A stretch of DNA of 64,000 bases. Origin: Malachius bipustulatus. Its lineage: Eukaryota > Arthropoda > Insecta > Coleoptera > Melyridae. The notes under the pieces are model-generated. The model was given only the letters and a program-made list of their open reading frames with translations, was not told where the DNA came from and searched no databases. Of the stretch, positions 12,877-25,300 are shown in pieces (position 1 is the stretch's first letter; each line of letters opens with the position of its first letter). Position numbers and translations under genes: made by a program. The DNA is taken from NCBI GenBank assembly GCA_910589415.1, contig OU342635.1, positions 2,604,001 to 2,668,000 of the forward strand. Direction: 5' to 3'.

Positions 12877-15100
12877 GTGAGTTGTCTTATTCAGTTACTT
12901 ATTTCCTTAAATTGTTACGTCTTCAATTATTTAATTGTTAATAGGTGTGTTCTTTGCGAGTTACGTTATTGCATTTAAAATGAGGCCATTTTAATAAAAA
13001 TTTGTTTAAAAAGGGGGGGTGAGTTTTAGGACTATTTAAGAGCCTTTTTCAGTGTATTCGATATTGTGCTTGTACTTACATGCTTCAACTCCATTAATAA
13101 ATAATTAATTCTTAATTTATTTCATTGTTGAGATTTCCTGCAAAAATTATACTTCAAAATTCAATATGTTACAGCTTATGATATACTCTCTGATCTCTTA
13201 AAGTTTCTGTGGGCTTGTACTTGTGCATAACCATTATTTGTTCCTGATGAGGAGGTAACTTTCAGAGAGAGGCTGATAGGCAGAGAGTGGTGCTCCTTGC
13301 ATAGAAATTACCCTTTTCAACCCTCTCTTAGGGGTTTGTTAAGGACCTTTTAGTGCTCGAGGTGGGTTTATTCAAATAAGTAATCTGCGACCAGGAATCC
13401 TCATTCTCTCCCTTCTAGTCTATGACTCACTATACACGATAGTTCAATCCGAGCTTTCTAGATTTTCATTAATCTACCAAATAGCGGTAATATAATGTCG
13501 CAAAAATATGCAAAAGGGCAGCTTCCACACCTTGACATTCCTGTCAATTTTTTATTATGGTTTTACTTTTATTCGTCTTTAAAAAAATCGCACTTTCCTG
13601 TACCTGCTAAATTTATACCTGCTAAATCACGATAAAAATAACGACGCAATTTTTTTAATCGTAAAATTACGATAATGACAAAAAAATAGTCAAATTGACT
13701 AAATTTTGGTAGTTAACTTCTATAGGTATGTCCTCTGTCTATCATGTCATATTGTGATAAAAGTAGAGTTTGGAATATTGCAAAATGCATATTTTAGAAA
13801 TTTTTTCTTGGATATATCTCCGGAAAATACTTGTTTTACTATTATGGTGTAAATAAAATTTAATTGTTAGGCGGTAGAGGAAATACCTGGATCTAACAAT
13901 TTCAATCCAAGATTTTATGATAGCTTCGAAGAAGGTTTATTCCATAACCAAAATGAATAGAAAAATTAGTCAGCGCAATAAATAATGTCACACCAGTAGT
14001 TGTACAAAGAATTTTACAATAACCGTAAATTTTATACAACAGTTTGTAAAGAGAATGATAATCCTTTTAGGTAATTCCTGGTGAAACATGATCAACATTA
14101 TCACATTTTACGTTTTTTTTTTTCATTAAAATTCGTTTAAAATTTTGTTTATTAAGAATTTGTAACATGTAAAGTAAGTGGAATTGTATAAATCGTGTAA
14201 ATATTGTAAAATGAAGGTAATTTTCTTAAGAAACGTGTTTTAATTTTGCATACCGTTGGGGCATATACTGGTGCATATATAATATTCCAAGCTCTAGTGG
14301 TAAGGCAAATCTGGGTTTCACAAACGGGACTTGGGGTGTTGGTGGTTTTTAGGCGATGATCGATTTAGTGACCTGAAGTTGGGGTCAAGGTTTTCATGTT
14401 TTAAAAACTTTTGTATGAAATTAGGGAGAAGTTTTACTTCTTCGTCCTGCAAAGTTTGCGGAAGTAGGTACTCCTCAGACTTTCCACAAGTCTTCAAAAT
14501 TCAGTAACAAAAGTTATACCAGTTCAAGAGACAATTTCACACTTTAATTAGAGTTCGGGAAATTAAGTTTTTTAGCTTCAGATTCTCATTCATAAAACCG
14601 AGATAAGTTTGAACATGAAAAAGGTTGGTAAATAAAAACTTCCATTTGTCTTTTTTATAAATGTTTCAAATACCTATACATAAAACGGTACTGGACTTGG
14701 AAAAAACTTCTAAATCTAAATGATACTTTACTACTATAATTTGTAAGTAGGGACCTATTAATGAAAAAAACAACATTTTTAATAACAATATTTGATTATT
14801 TCTTTATTTATTTATTGGTCGTAAGTTGCTTTATAACAAGCAACCATCAGCGGTTATTTTTTTATATTTTTTCATTAGATAGATACGTCTTTTTTTGAGT
14901 AAAAATTTGAAAAACTTATTAAACTCATTTATTTTTAACCACCAGTTATTTTTACCCCAATTGTTATGCATGAAAATCGTTATCTATTGTTAAAAAAAAA
15001 AAAATTCTGTCTGGGACAGCTCCAGCTTTATAGTATTAATCCCGCTCCACGTAATCGTTAACAAAACGCTTTTTTTCGACACTTTTTCCCACACATCGCC
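12877..15100 (+). other. Intron 1, first part
   Basis: AT-rich intron sequence. No exon, transposase or clear inverted repeat was recognised here. The intron begins GTGAGT and ends at CAG before 16242. Confidence 0.6.
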
Positions 15101-15109
15101 ATTACAATT

Positions 15110-15431
15110 ACATAACCGGATAAGAGGATGCTCGCCCGTCCGCCGTCTCCGTCGGCGGCGGCCGGCCAGTGGGTGGCGGCGCGCTAGTCCGCAGGTGCGG
15201 TGACCGCGCGCCGCCGCCGCCAGAGCCATTCACGACTGCGGTTGCTTTTTTATAAAAAAGGATTTTTCCGTAGCGTCTCCTCCCTTTCGGTCCGGGATAG
15301 GCTAATCGGTCGGTGGGGCGGAGTTTTCTCTCCGCCGCTTCCGCCGCTTGCATGTCCACCGCCCCCGTACCTGCCTCTCTCACGGCTGCGTCCTGGTTAC
15401 TGCCCCCCAGTTGCTGCCCCTTATGTACGTA
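15110..15431 (+). promoter_or_regulatory. CpG-rich island with TATA box: candidate internal promoter
   Basis: This is the most GC- and CpG-rich stretch of the window (GGCGGCGGCCGG, GCGCGCCGCCGCCGCC) inside an AT-rich intron. A TATA box, TATAAAAAA at 15251-15259, would place a start near 15280-15290 on the + strand. The following sequence contains in-frame ATGs at 15423, 15432 and 15444 and a splice donor. Together these suggest an alternative promoter and 5' UTR of the zinc-finger gene. No initiator match was clear, and the exact start site is not visible. Confidence 0.5.
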
Positions 15432-15522
15432 ATGCCCGGAGAGATGCTCTCCGGGGGTGGACAGAGCCTCGGGGACACGGCGGGGGCAGCGCAGATACAG
15501 GGCGGTGCGGGAATAAGGTCAG
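15432..15522 (+). CDS. MYT1L: Candidate alternative first coding exon
   Basis: ATG at 15432 (with another in frame at 15423) opens MPGEMLSGGGQSLGD... and continues to a donor TCAG|GTCTTG after 15522. Splicing there leaves phase 1, which is what exon 2 at 16242 needs, giving ...[17 protein letters not shown]. The resulting protein would be about 1078 residues, lacking the whole exon-1 region but keeping all six fingers. A nearby donor AAG|GTCAGG after 15517 has a better consensus but would shift the frame. The choice rests on frame alone, and transcript data could overturn it. Confidence 0.5.
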
Positions 15523-16241
15523 GTCTTGCGGGTCGCGTTTAATGCATTATGTATACGTGTTATAGGGTGGTATTAATGTTACTGTGACGGCTATTAGGAG
15601 TGTACCGAGAATCGATGAGAAGTTTACGAAATGTGGTTAAATGTAAAAAATTCAGGAATTTCATAGATTTCACTATAACATTTATTATCGATTTAATTGT
15701 CAAATAATAAACCTTATTTAATTCCCCTCATTGGTCACATGAACGGCCATTGATAGCGTTTTTCCACATCGAATGCCTTCATAGCACTGCCACAAACATA
15801 AGATAAAAATATAAAAACAAATAAAAATATAAAAAATACACTACCTAATTAAATTTTTATCAGGACCCCACGTTGGGCGCCATTTTTAACAATCTTTTAC
15901 AAAGAAATAATGCGTTATTTTGTAATTAAAATGAATTTTGAATTAACGTATTTTGTTAAAATGAACCTGTATAATTAATTAATTCTTATATTTTTTAATA
16001 CTTTTCCGCAGCCCATGTTTCATCAAATAATTACGGATTACTAGCCGCTTTTTTAAGTTGTTTTGCCTTGTCAATTAACTTTACAAATATTATACTTAAA
16101 AAAACTCGTTTCCCTCAAACTAATATAATAATACCTTATTATTATGGATTTAATTATAAGCAAACGCTTCTATTATGAAAATTTGATAATTCTTTGATTT
16201 TTTTAGTTAATTTTCTATTTCATGTTGTGAATATTTTTCAG

Positions 16242-16314
16242 AGGGAAGCAAATGTCCTACGCCAGGTTGCAATGGACAAGGCCACGTCACCGGTCTTTAT
16301 TCTCACCATCGAAG
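16242..16314 (+). CDS. MYT1L: Exon 2: first half of zinc finger 1
   Basis: The exon lies between TTTTTCAG and AAG|GTGAGA. It encodes residues 391-413 with [11 protein letters not shown] and ends SHHR plus two bases of a serine codon. Metal ligands present are C394, C399, H404 and H412. The fifth ligand, a Cys, is on exon 3. The invariant PTPGC and GH.TG positions match the family closely. Confidence 0.96.
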
Positions 16315-16424
16315 GTGAGAGTCTTCCTTTATAAAGTTATATTTAATTTAATTATATTAATCTATTCTAATAATTAACTCGTAAGATATATTTTCCCTGC
16401 TCTAATCTATTTATAAATGCATAG

Positions 16425-16465
16425 TCTATCAGGATGTCCTAGAAAGGACAAAGTTACACCGGAAA
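16425..16465 (+). CDS. MYT1L: Exon 3: 41-nt exon completing finger 1
   Basis: The acceptor is ATGCATAG and the donor GAAA|GTAAGT. Together with the AG left by exon 2 it reads SLSGCPRKDKVTPE, supplying C418, the last ligand of finger 1. It ends with one base of an Ile codon that is completed 12.6 kb downstream (ILAMHE, a block conserved just before finger 2 in vertebrate MYT1 proteins). It is too short to be seen as an ORF and was placed by phase and motif. Confidence 0.95.
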
Positions 16466-17139
16466 GTAAGTTCTGAAACTGTAACGAATGCCTAATTTTT
16501 ATTTATGTTCATTTTCTCGCATATAATTTGCGCATATTCTGAAATAAATGTAAATAAATTACCTACATAAACTGTGAGTAAATGACATTAGATATTAACA
16601 TAAAATTCTTGCAATATAGAAGTGCATAATTATGTAGGTAATTAGAGATTACATTTCAGCAAATAAATAAATGCAAAAACAATGGAGTCGTATCATGATA
16701 AAATAACAGCCTATGATAATAATTTTTACACAAAATCATAAGATTATTAAAAAAAAAGGTTATCCCAAGTTTATATAAGCAAAAACAGCCCCTTATTAAT
16801 GTTAACAAACATGGCAACTTTCATCAAAATCAACGCAAATATATTTTTGAATAATTAATTGAAAATCAATTTTTACTTAAAAGTTTGACACCCTGTAGGT
16901 ATCTCAAAAATTAGGCAACTGACGACACATCATTATTTGAATATGTGAATATGTTTCCTGAAAAAATTACATACAACGAATCACCCCAAAATTAAGGTCA
17001 CCGTTTATGTTACACACTGTATATGTATTTAAATTAAATAAATTAATTACCTACTTAAAATTAAATTAATCTACATTTAAATTAATTACTTTATATGCAG
17101 CAATTTAAGACTTTTTTTAAACTTTTTTAAACTTCTCAG

Positions 17140-18071
17140 CAGAGCTGTTCCGAGTACAACAAAAAAGTACTCGGGTACTGAGTACAAGTACTCTCACCCA
17201 AAAGTATTCGAATGCCAAGTACAAGTACAGTACTCGTTGTACTTGAGTACAGAGTACAAGTACAGAGTATCGAGTACAGTAACGCTGGAGAAGGAACGTG
17301 GGATGGTTAGAAGGGAAATTCGAAATTCAAATTCAATGATGTATACAAACTTAAAGTCCAATTTTATTGGCTTTTAAAATCACTAATTTTTCAAAATTTT
17401 CATTTGTTAATGCATGCCGACGTGGATTATTAACAATTGTCGCATAGGAAAACAAACGCTCTACTGCTGATTATCAGATAAATCAAATATCAGCTTCACT
17501 TCACTGCAAAGTGCAAACTGAAATTATTCTAATCCTAATAAGTATTTACCAAATCTTTCTTTCAAAAATTTGTCAGGTCAGGTCAGGTTTTGCTTTTGAG
17601 TTGCCAAAAGTCTGTGGCTGATGGAGCGAGCGTTCCAATGCCAAAAATTTCACATACATACATACAATAAGTATTTACTATTTACTTGAAACTTACATAA
17701 ATGCTTTCTTATTTTATTCATTTCAAGAATCACGACTTCACTACTCGCAATTGTCTGAAACACACTGTGGACTGTCTCTGGGAGTGAACTGCGTTATGTG
17801 ATATGACAAGTCCTAACACGCTTTAAAAATGTACTCATTGCGTAAATAAATGTACTCGGGTACAAGAAAAAGTGTTATGAGTACACGAGAAAGTACTCTA
17901 GTACTCTTTAAAGTACTTGAGTAAATTTTTACTTTAAAATGTATTTTAAGTACAAGTAAGAGTACATTCTAAATAAAGTACTCGTGGACTGAGTACCAAG
18001 TAGATTTAACGAACATAAAAGTACTTGGAGTACATTTTTCGAGTACTTGTACTCGAGTACGCACAGCTCTG
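17140..18071. mobile_element. Non-autonomous hAT element with 8-bp target duplication
   Basis: The ends are CAGAGCTGTTCCGAGTAC and the inverse of CAGAGCTGTGCGTACTCGAG. The direct repeat CTTCTCAG lies immediately outside both ends (17132-17139 and 18072-18079), an exact 8-bp target duplication typical of hAT elements. Many short AGTAC/GTACT words crowd both subterminal regions, as expected for transposase binding sites. The 932-bp length and the small transposase remnant inside show internal deletion. Confidence 0.92.
17362..17470 (-). pseudogene. hAT transposase C-terminal dimerisation fragment
   Basis: Read on the - strand this segment gives SAVERLFSYATIV, then NPRRHALTNENFEKLVILK. This matches the hAT family dimerisation domain, whose hallmark is S.ERLFS followed by .R..L...N.E.L..L. 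The rest of the transposase, with its catalytic residues, is absent. It confirms that the surrounding 932-bp element derives from an autonomous hAT element. Confidence 0.85.
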
Positions 18072-18576
18072 CTTCTCAGATATGCTTAAAGTGCAAAATT
18101 ATTACCAATTGCCCTCAGGAGTTGGCTACCAACTTGAATTTAGAGATTGAGTTTGTTTTTCTTCATTATCTCAGTACTTTTTGAGTTTTTGAAAAAAACA
18201 CTCATTTTCAAATTTGTGGGGAATTTAATTCTCGCATTTTATGTTTTTATAGTTTTTTTGATATTCGGTTGTTTATAACAAATATTACGCGTCATAAGCT
18301 CCAGCCGAAGGGGTTGAAATGTAATTTTTCAGAATGTTTCACTCTATTTCCAGGAAAAAAAATTTCCCATATTTTTAAATGGGAAAGTTGTTCCGTATTA
18401 AATTTGCAACAAATTTTATGAAACTCGGCAAATTTCGGTAGGTAAATCAAAATCACTCGATTTGGATCTGCATTTTCGGGGGCGAGGGATGAATCGGATG
18501 AAAAAATGTTTCAGGAAATTATTTGATATTTTAACAAACAAAAATTTCAAAATCACCCACTTCCTCGCGATGGGAC

Positions 18577-18598
18577 GGGGGGGGGGGGGGGGGGGGGG
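18577..18598 (+). repeat. Poly-G tract of 22
   Basis: An uninterrupted run of 22 G. Other runs of 10 or more G occur at 9688-9701, 23089-23101, 24257-24266, 41548-41564 and 44029-44038, all on the + strand. Several lie inside mobile elements. Length in the assembly may be inaccurate. Confidence 0.85.
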
Positions 18599-20124
18599 TT
18601 ATTTTTATATCCAAACAATGTCCCTCTCCAAACCACTGATTTTTTTAACACCGATAGTCAGAAATAATCAACTGGATGGATTAAAATGGATCATCTTGTA
18701 GAAAAAGAGTCAATTTTTCTCTTTCTTCTCTTTTTTAAGTTCAACATAATTCGGTGAGTTTTGATTAGAAAAATATTATGAGAGTTAAATTCCTAAGAGA
18801 AAGAACTTACGAAAAACTCGACAAGACAAAACTCTACGCAAAAAGTTGCGTAGATACAAATTTGTAGAAAATTTTTGCCCGGAAAATAATGATTACGCTT
18901 TTTCTGATAAAAAGTTAATTAACTTCATAATAATATGCGATAAACCAATAATTCTTCTCCTAAATCCAAAATAACGGCTCTTCCACAAGGAGTTGGAGGT
19001 CGCATTTTTGGATTTAGACTCGCCAACAAACGATAGACCACCCAACACCCACACAATTCCGTTTTTCCCGCTTTGATTGCATAATGAAATCCTAATTTTA
19101 CTGGCCTAAAAGTGCATCATGTAGAATTGAACGTACCTATTTCACGATTTACCGAACTTTGTCGCGTTCCCGGACGAAAAGCGTTAATCGGTGGCAAACT
19201 GTATACGGAACAACTGTGAAAAAGTGCAAAAATTGCATTTCAATCCCTTCGTTGGAGCTTATTATGCGTAATATTTGCCAATACCAATGTAATATCAAAA
19301 AAAAAAAAACTATAACAATATAAAATGTGGAGAAATAAATTCCCAACAAGTTTGAAGATGAGTATTTTTGCCCAAAACTCAAAAATTACTGAGATAATGA
19401 GGAAAAACAAACCACCCCCTAACTTCAAGATAGCGACCAATGCCTGGGGGTAATTTGTAATAATTTTGCACTTTAATAAGCATCTCTGAGGAGGGGGAAC
19501 AAAGCTGAATCAAAAAATTTCTGCCGGTAATTAACTTTTGGGTTTGTCTTTTTTTGTCTAAAATGGCTGAGCTAATTTTGTATAGACCGCCTAGACATGC
19601 ACCTACCATTTCTTTGAACTTTTTCTAGAAAGTCAAATTAAGTCTATAAAAAAAATCGAATCATAGTGACACAGGTAACTTAAACATAAAAACACAAAAT
19701 GGGATAAATATTTTATAAAGTCTTCATATTACTATTATAGACGTCATAGGGTAAGGAACAAAAACCCCAAAAAGTTCCTAACCAACGTCCGCACCATCCC
19801 GTACCTATTTAAAAAAAAATTGCCCCACCTTGTTATGCCAACTTTTCATTGTTCCAATATGGTTCCAATCAGAAACACATATCTAGAAACATTTAAAATA
19901 ATGTAACGATCATGAATGGGAATTCGTCGGAATAGTTGAATCACTCAGTTATAGGAATTAACCCAGCGACGTTACGGCTGAGGATGATTCAATTTTTAAA
20001 TCTTGAATTCTTGTGTCTTGCGATAAGACCAGAAGTGCTACGTTCGAGATCGGTAGAATGTGGTAAAGGGCTGCACTGACAAGACTGTTTCTGAAAAGAA
20101 CCCAATAGAGGAAGAAATAATATA

Positions 20125-23100
20125 ATAGAGAGTGTTCCAGAGTAAAGGGGACAAACTTCGACGGTAGAATATTTATTTAATTTTAAGACAAAAAGTCTTA
20201 ATGAACCTATTCTCTAAAATGGGTATTAACGAAGTAATAGTTACAAAATGAATAACATTTTTCTGTATAGTTCCAAAACGGCTCAACATTTTTTCATGAG
20301 ATTTTTTATGTAATTTTTGTAATAAAATTAGTCTACCAGCGAGTATTATAAAGCTCATTAAGTTAACGGGCAGATTTCTGTGGCCATTTATGAAGAAGGT
20401 ATCGAGTCTAAGTGGAATTTTTTTTTTTTAATTTATTTATTCTTGACATGAAAGTAATTACAAAAATGTTATTAATAGTATATTCTATATCAAGGGCGGA
20501 AAGAAGTTCATTTCGGCGAGTATGAAGTTATCGGGCCGAGCGGCGCGTAGCGGAGCGAGGGTCGATTGAATACGAGCTTAAATGGACTTCGGGTCCGGCC
20601 GAGATATAAACGCTATTTTTTAGCGCATCGCGTTAGAACAATGAATATTTTGGCTTGTTAGCTTGTTGGCGAATATGTGGTGGCGTACAAATTAATTCAC
20701 TGTCAGTGTCATTTTCATGTCTAGCGTTCGTTTTGTTGCTTTATTGACGAAACCTCAGAAACTAGTAACCCCCGTTAATCGTTATAATTAGATAGGTACC
20801 TACCTGTTATTATTATATTTCCAGCTCGTTTAGACTTGATTGAAATATGCGCGTATCGTGGTCTCGGTAGTTGTCAGCTGTGTGTTTGAATTTCGCTGCC
20901 AAGCTCTCACCTGACGCATAATCACTAACTGATAACAACTTACAGTAGTCGTGAAAACGTTCGTTTTGGGCTGGAATATTTTGTACGCTTGGAAACGAGC
21001 CGCTATTGCATGTAGGGCCGCAATATGCGTCATTCCGCAAGCTATTAAGCTACTGAAAAATCGTCTTTCAGAGGCGATGCACTAAAAAAGTCATTTGACA
21101 TCGATGTTAGCTGTTAGCTTCAAAAACGAGCACATAAATCTGCTCGTTAGCCATAATGAGCCTTTATAATATTGCCTGTTATATACTACAGCAATAATTA
21201 CGTGTATGTAATTTGAACAAGGAACGTACCATAGATAGTGTTTCAACTTTTTACCCCCCCCCCTCATTTTTACGCCACTGGATAAATATTGATTTTGACA
21301 TATTTTTCCAAAAACTGAACATTCTGGTAGAAAAAGTGCATAATGTAATGTAAATTCTCAAAAGTTTTTAAGATATGTATGTAAGGTACGATGAAATATT
21401 AGGTAAAAGTTCAGTAATATTTTTACTGCGATGGCCTAGAATCAATACCTCGTATGTGACGTTGGCCTAATTTTCAGCTACGTGACGTTGGCCTAATCAG
21501 GAGAGAAAAAACTTATAATTTTTTGTATACTTGTCATGCGGGGGTAATTTTTTCAGAGCTTAGAATGGACGGTTTTGATTGGTTGAAATCGTACGAGGTT
21601 TTGCCACCCTAATAGACCAAGCAACTAGACTTTAACGGAATAGCCCCCAGATCCTAACTGCACAGTTTCCTACTCGACTTTACCATTTTCTTTTTTTATA
21701 TCCTACCATTTAGTGCAAAAAAAATCGCTTTTTTTGTATTTTTTCTTATGAAAGAAAACCTGATAGAACAATTTAAATGGTCCCATGAGACGAATTGTAG
21801 AGAATTAAAATATGGATAAAATGAGAGCTTAAACAACCTGATGGGTTCATTATTAAGGGAGAAAAGGAAACCCAAAAAAACAGAAATTCAGTTTTTTTTA
21901 ATTTCTAACATCGCTATTTTTTTAGTTATTGTGCAGTCTCTTTGCGAGATAGTCGATTTTGATGAGCAATTCCTGTCTGCAAAATCCAGACGCTGTCGGA
22001 TAATTAGTTTTCGCGTAATTGGAATAAGAAGCTCTTCATACAATATTTTGCAGCGAGGCTGGATGCTCTGAGAGTCGCCCGATTTGAATTTATCAACAGA
22101 TTTGGAAAGTTCAGCTATAAAACGTCGTCAATCTGCGTTTATCATTTAAATGCTGAAAAATGGGTAAAAAAAAGTGCGCGCAAACATGAGCTAAAGCGGC
22201 CGAACGCGCTATAATGGTTGTGGAGTGCATGGGGCTCAAACAACAGATGCGGGAAAGGCGCATAAATATAGTAATACAAATAATATAGTAATTAAGATAG
22301 CCCAACTAGTTGCTGAGATAATCAAGTTTGAAGATTCACTACTTCGTAGAGCGCGCTTATATTACTATATTTAATATTATTTATAAGCCGTCCCCTCATC
22401 TGCTGTTCTACCCCTACTCCACGACCACTGATGCGCCCTCGGCCGTTTTCGATAATGTTTGCACGCAATTTTTGCCTATTTTTTACCTCGCTGAAAAATA
22501 CGGGATGAATAAGAACTTCTGATTGCAATTACGCGAAAATTATTCTCGACATTATTTGGGTTTTGTACACAGGAAGTACCTGTAATCAATGTCGACTATT
22601 TCGCAAAAACGACGTTACGAATTTTTGAAAAAAAAAGTTTTTCTTCTTTTTTTTTGTTTTCTCTCTTAATAATGAACGACTGGGTTGTTTCAGCCCACAT
22701 TTTCTTCTCATTTAGATTGCCCTATAAGTTTTTCTTTTATAAGCAAAAAATGCGATTTTTTTACTAAGCTCGAGTAGAAAACTTTGCAGTTAGGATTTGG
22801 GGGCTATTCCACGTCTGATGGCACCGGCGGTGTTGGTATTCCGTTACCTACTATTTTTTGTCAGAATCTGGTGATTTTAGAGCTCTGTTGCTTGGCGTAT
22901 GTGCGGGAAATGATCCTAGTTTAATTATGGCGGCGAAACTTGAAAATTTAAAAAAGTGTAATTACGGGGTATTGCTTCTAGGGCATTATAAAAATTATAA
23001 AAATCACTCGCCGGCGAAGTTATTTCATGGAAATCCTCCCGAAGTTGAGCTCATGGCTCATGGTGACCCGGATTTTTCGTATCGGGTAGGGGGGGGGGGG

Positions 23101-23574
23101 GAGAAGCCCCACGTCAAATCAGTCAATTTTTCCAAAACTTGAAAAAATTGACGAAAGATTGCCTCTCTTGAATATCTTAATTGTGAATATCTCAAAAACT
23201 GTTGAGTATTTACCAACCAAACCTTTTTTTTTTGGTACCAGAAAAAATATGTTAGAATCAAAGTGGCATATAATTTAGAGGAAAAAAATTGGAGCCCTAT
23301 CTACCGTACGTTTCTGATTCAAGTTACTCACAGGTAATTATTGCTGTAGTATTGGAATTATTCATAGAAAAACGGGACAAAAAAAAAGTCATAAAAAATG
23401 TTTAGCCGTTTTGAAGTTGATTTCAAAAAATGTAATTTTTTTGGAACATTGAACTACCTAATGGAACTTCGTTAGTACCTACTTTCGAGGGTAGGTTAAT
23501 TTAGACTTTTTGTCTTAAAATTAAGTAAATATTCTACAGTCGAAGTTCGTTCCCTTTATTCTGGGACACCCTGT
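20125..23574. mobile_element. Giant foldback element (about 3.4 kb) with nested insertion
   Basis: The right end reads TGGGACACCCTGTA, and its inverse complement matches the left end (AGTGTTCCAGAGTAAAGG), followed by matching blocks such as TTTTAAGACAAAAAGTCT. The match continues inward: ACTACAGCAATAATTAC near 21187 pairs with its inverse near 23335, and AATAGCCCCCAGATCC (21641) pairs with GGATTTGGGGGCTATTCC (22795). The centre is near 22300. The left arm is interrupted by a separate insertion at 20346-21172. No transposase was recognised. Confidence 0.8.
20346..21172. mobile_element. Nested insertion with TATTATAAAGCTCATT ends
   Basis: The left end TATTATAAAGCTCATTAAG is matched inversely by AATGAGCCTTTATAATA on the right. 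Removing this piece restores continuity of the outer foldback's left arm, which shows that it arrived later. The interior includes a GC-rich part at 20500-20600 (CGGGCCGAGCGGCGCGTAGC). The same end sequence is found in a short element at 59258-59440, so both belong to one family. Confidence 0.7.
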
Positions 23575-23646
23575 ATAAACATCACAGAAGGGAGGAGGAG
23601 CAAACGGTTTTCGAATGTCACGCTTTATTATTCATCTCGTATACTA

Positions 23647-23707
23647 CAGTGCCCGCCAAAAAAATTTCCCATATGGTGATGGTGATCCAACTTTTTGGCG
23701 GGCACTG
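23647..23707. repeat. 61-bp TA-flanked inverted repeat (CAGTGCCCGCC)
   Basis: CAGTGCCCGCCAAAAAAA and its inverse TTTTTGGCGGGCACTG face each other with under 30 bp between, flanked by TA on both sides. CAGTG ends with TA targets are typical of Tc1/mariner elements. This is probably a minimal end-to-end remnant. Confidence 0.75.
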
Positions 23708-25019
23708 TATAAAAACTCTAGTAGTGTGTTGGTAAATCTGGTTGAAAAAGTTGAGTTTATTTAGGTGTCGTCGTCTCTCTCAGTATCGAATAGAACGATA
23801 CGATGTAATTGGATGCTATATCCATTTGAGAAATTGAATTATATTAAAATATACTGAATAGAAAATGTGAAACTGTGTCTTAAAAATAAATTTAGTGTTA
23901 AACCAAGTGTATAGGTAAATAAATAAATAGATAAATAATTAGTGTCTAGTGTAGTGTGTAAAATTATTATTATTTATTGAATAAATAATTAATTGATTGA
24001 GTCTGGGAATACTTTACGCAAGAATCTTTCAAAGCAAATCCACTACAATATCTATATACATGGAATTGATTACCCTTTTTTCTTATTTTTATACTTATTT
24101 TGACTCGGAGACGTTTGTAAGTGCTCCCAAAATATTGCTAGTGCTTTTATGACATAAACCCATAGAATTTTTACACGTATTAATCTAGGCACGATAAAAG
24201 TTTCAATTTTCTTGTAAATGTTACAGATGAAACGAAATAAGAAATTTTTTTTTCGTGGGGGGGGGGAATTACTTTTTGGGAGCGGTTATGAGATTAATAA
24301 GGCGATAGTTAAATTTCAAAAATCCAATCATTGTTTGTCAAACTTCAACGAGTACGCTTTAAGAAATACGAAGAAGACAGCGTACACCTTTACTTATTGC
24401 TTTGCTTTCAACAACATGACTTGTTGAAGTTTTGAAGTTGTAAGAGTCCCGATTGAATTTTGAAAAGAAATCATGAAACGACCCCATCAGCTTTTATGCA
24501 ATTATTATTTGGCGTTTTGCTTGCAACTGTAGAGAGCTTTATTTGCGGGGTAGAGAGCGCATATCGTTCCTGTTATGTGTAGTTTGTAGCTTCCTGTCGT
24601 ATCCCGTGTCCCTCCCGAGCACGCAACAGAACGGTCAGAGGCCAGGCAGAGTATAATAATAGACCTGTGTGTGGAAAGTTAACGTTATTAACTCAACTCC
24701 GGGATCATGCGACGATTCGGTACCCGGACTCCCGGAGAAACAGAGAGCCGCAAAGTACACGTACGTCCTCTCTACCCGCCCCTGTGTTTTAGTTTCTGTC
24801 GTCATGTGTTAGTCACACACAGATGTTATATTATTATACTCGGACGAGCGGGAAAAAGTGGGAGACTTGACAAACACGCAATATAAGGAATTTTCTCTAT
24901 TTTCTTTTAGTTTTTAAGTGTGATACATTAATTTTACACAACGTAGGACAAAAAAATATTTCAACTATTTGTAAAGTTTTATTTTAAACTTAAAGCACGG
25001 AAGGGAGTATCTCCAGTAG

Positions 25020-25300
25020 GTACCGGATAAATTTTGGTTTTGACATATTTTTTCCAAAAGCTACACATTTCTGGTAGGTATGCAAAAAAGATTTATAAGT
25101 TTAGTTTGTGTAAATTCTCAATAATTTTTGAGATGTGTGCAATTAAATAGGTCGAGGGGTCTGGGGGAAAAAAGGCCCAACGTCAAATCTGTCAACTTTT
25201 TCCAAAAGTTGAAAAAACTGAAGACACAAGAAACTTTTTGCACCTCTCAAAAAACTTTTGGAAAAATATGTAGAAACCAAAATTTATCCAGTACCTTTTG
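25020..25300. repeat. Palindromic repeat related to the foldback arm
   Basis: GGTACCGGATAAATTTTGG and TTTTCCAAAAG on the left are found inverted at CCAAAATTTATCCAGTACC on the right. Similar sequence (GGATAAATATTGATTTTGAC, TTTTCCAAAAAC) lies in the arm of the 20125-23574 element. Confidence 0.6.

Noticed and set aside
11739..12941. 400-codon ORF as a complete gene with its own start
   Set aside because: It starts at TTG inside a longer frame that reaches back to a splice acceptor at 11708, and the true exon ends at the donor after 12876; the last 21 codons are intron.
15108..15383. Minus-strand ORF in the CpG-rich island
   Set aside because: GC-rich DNA lacks stop codons by composition; the + strand offers a TATA box, ATG and phase-compatible donor, while the - strand frame has no support.
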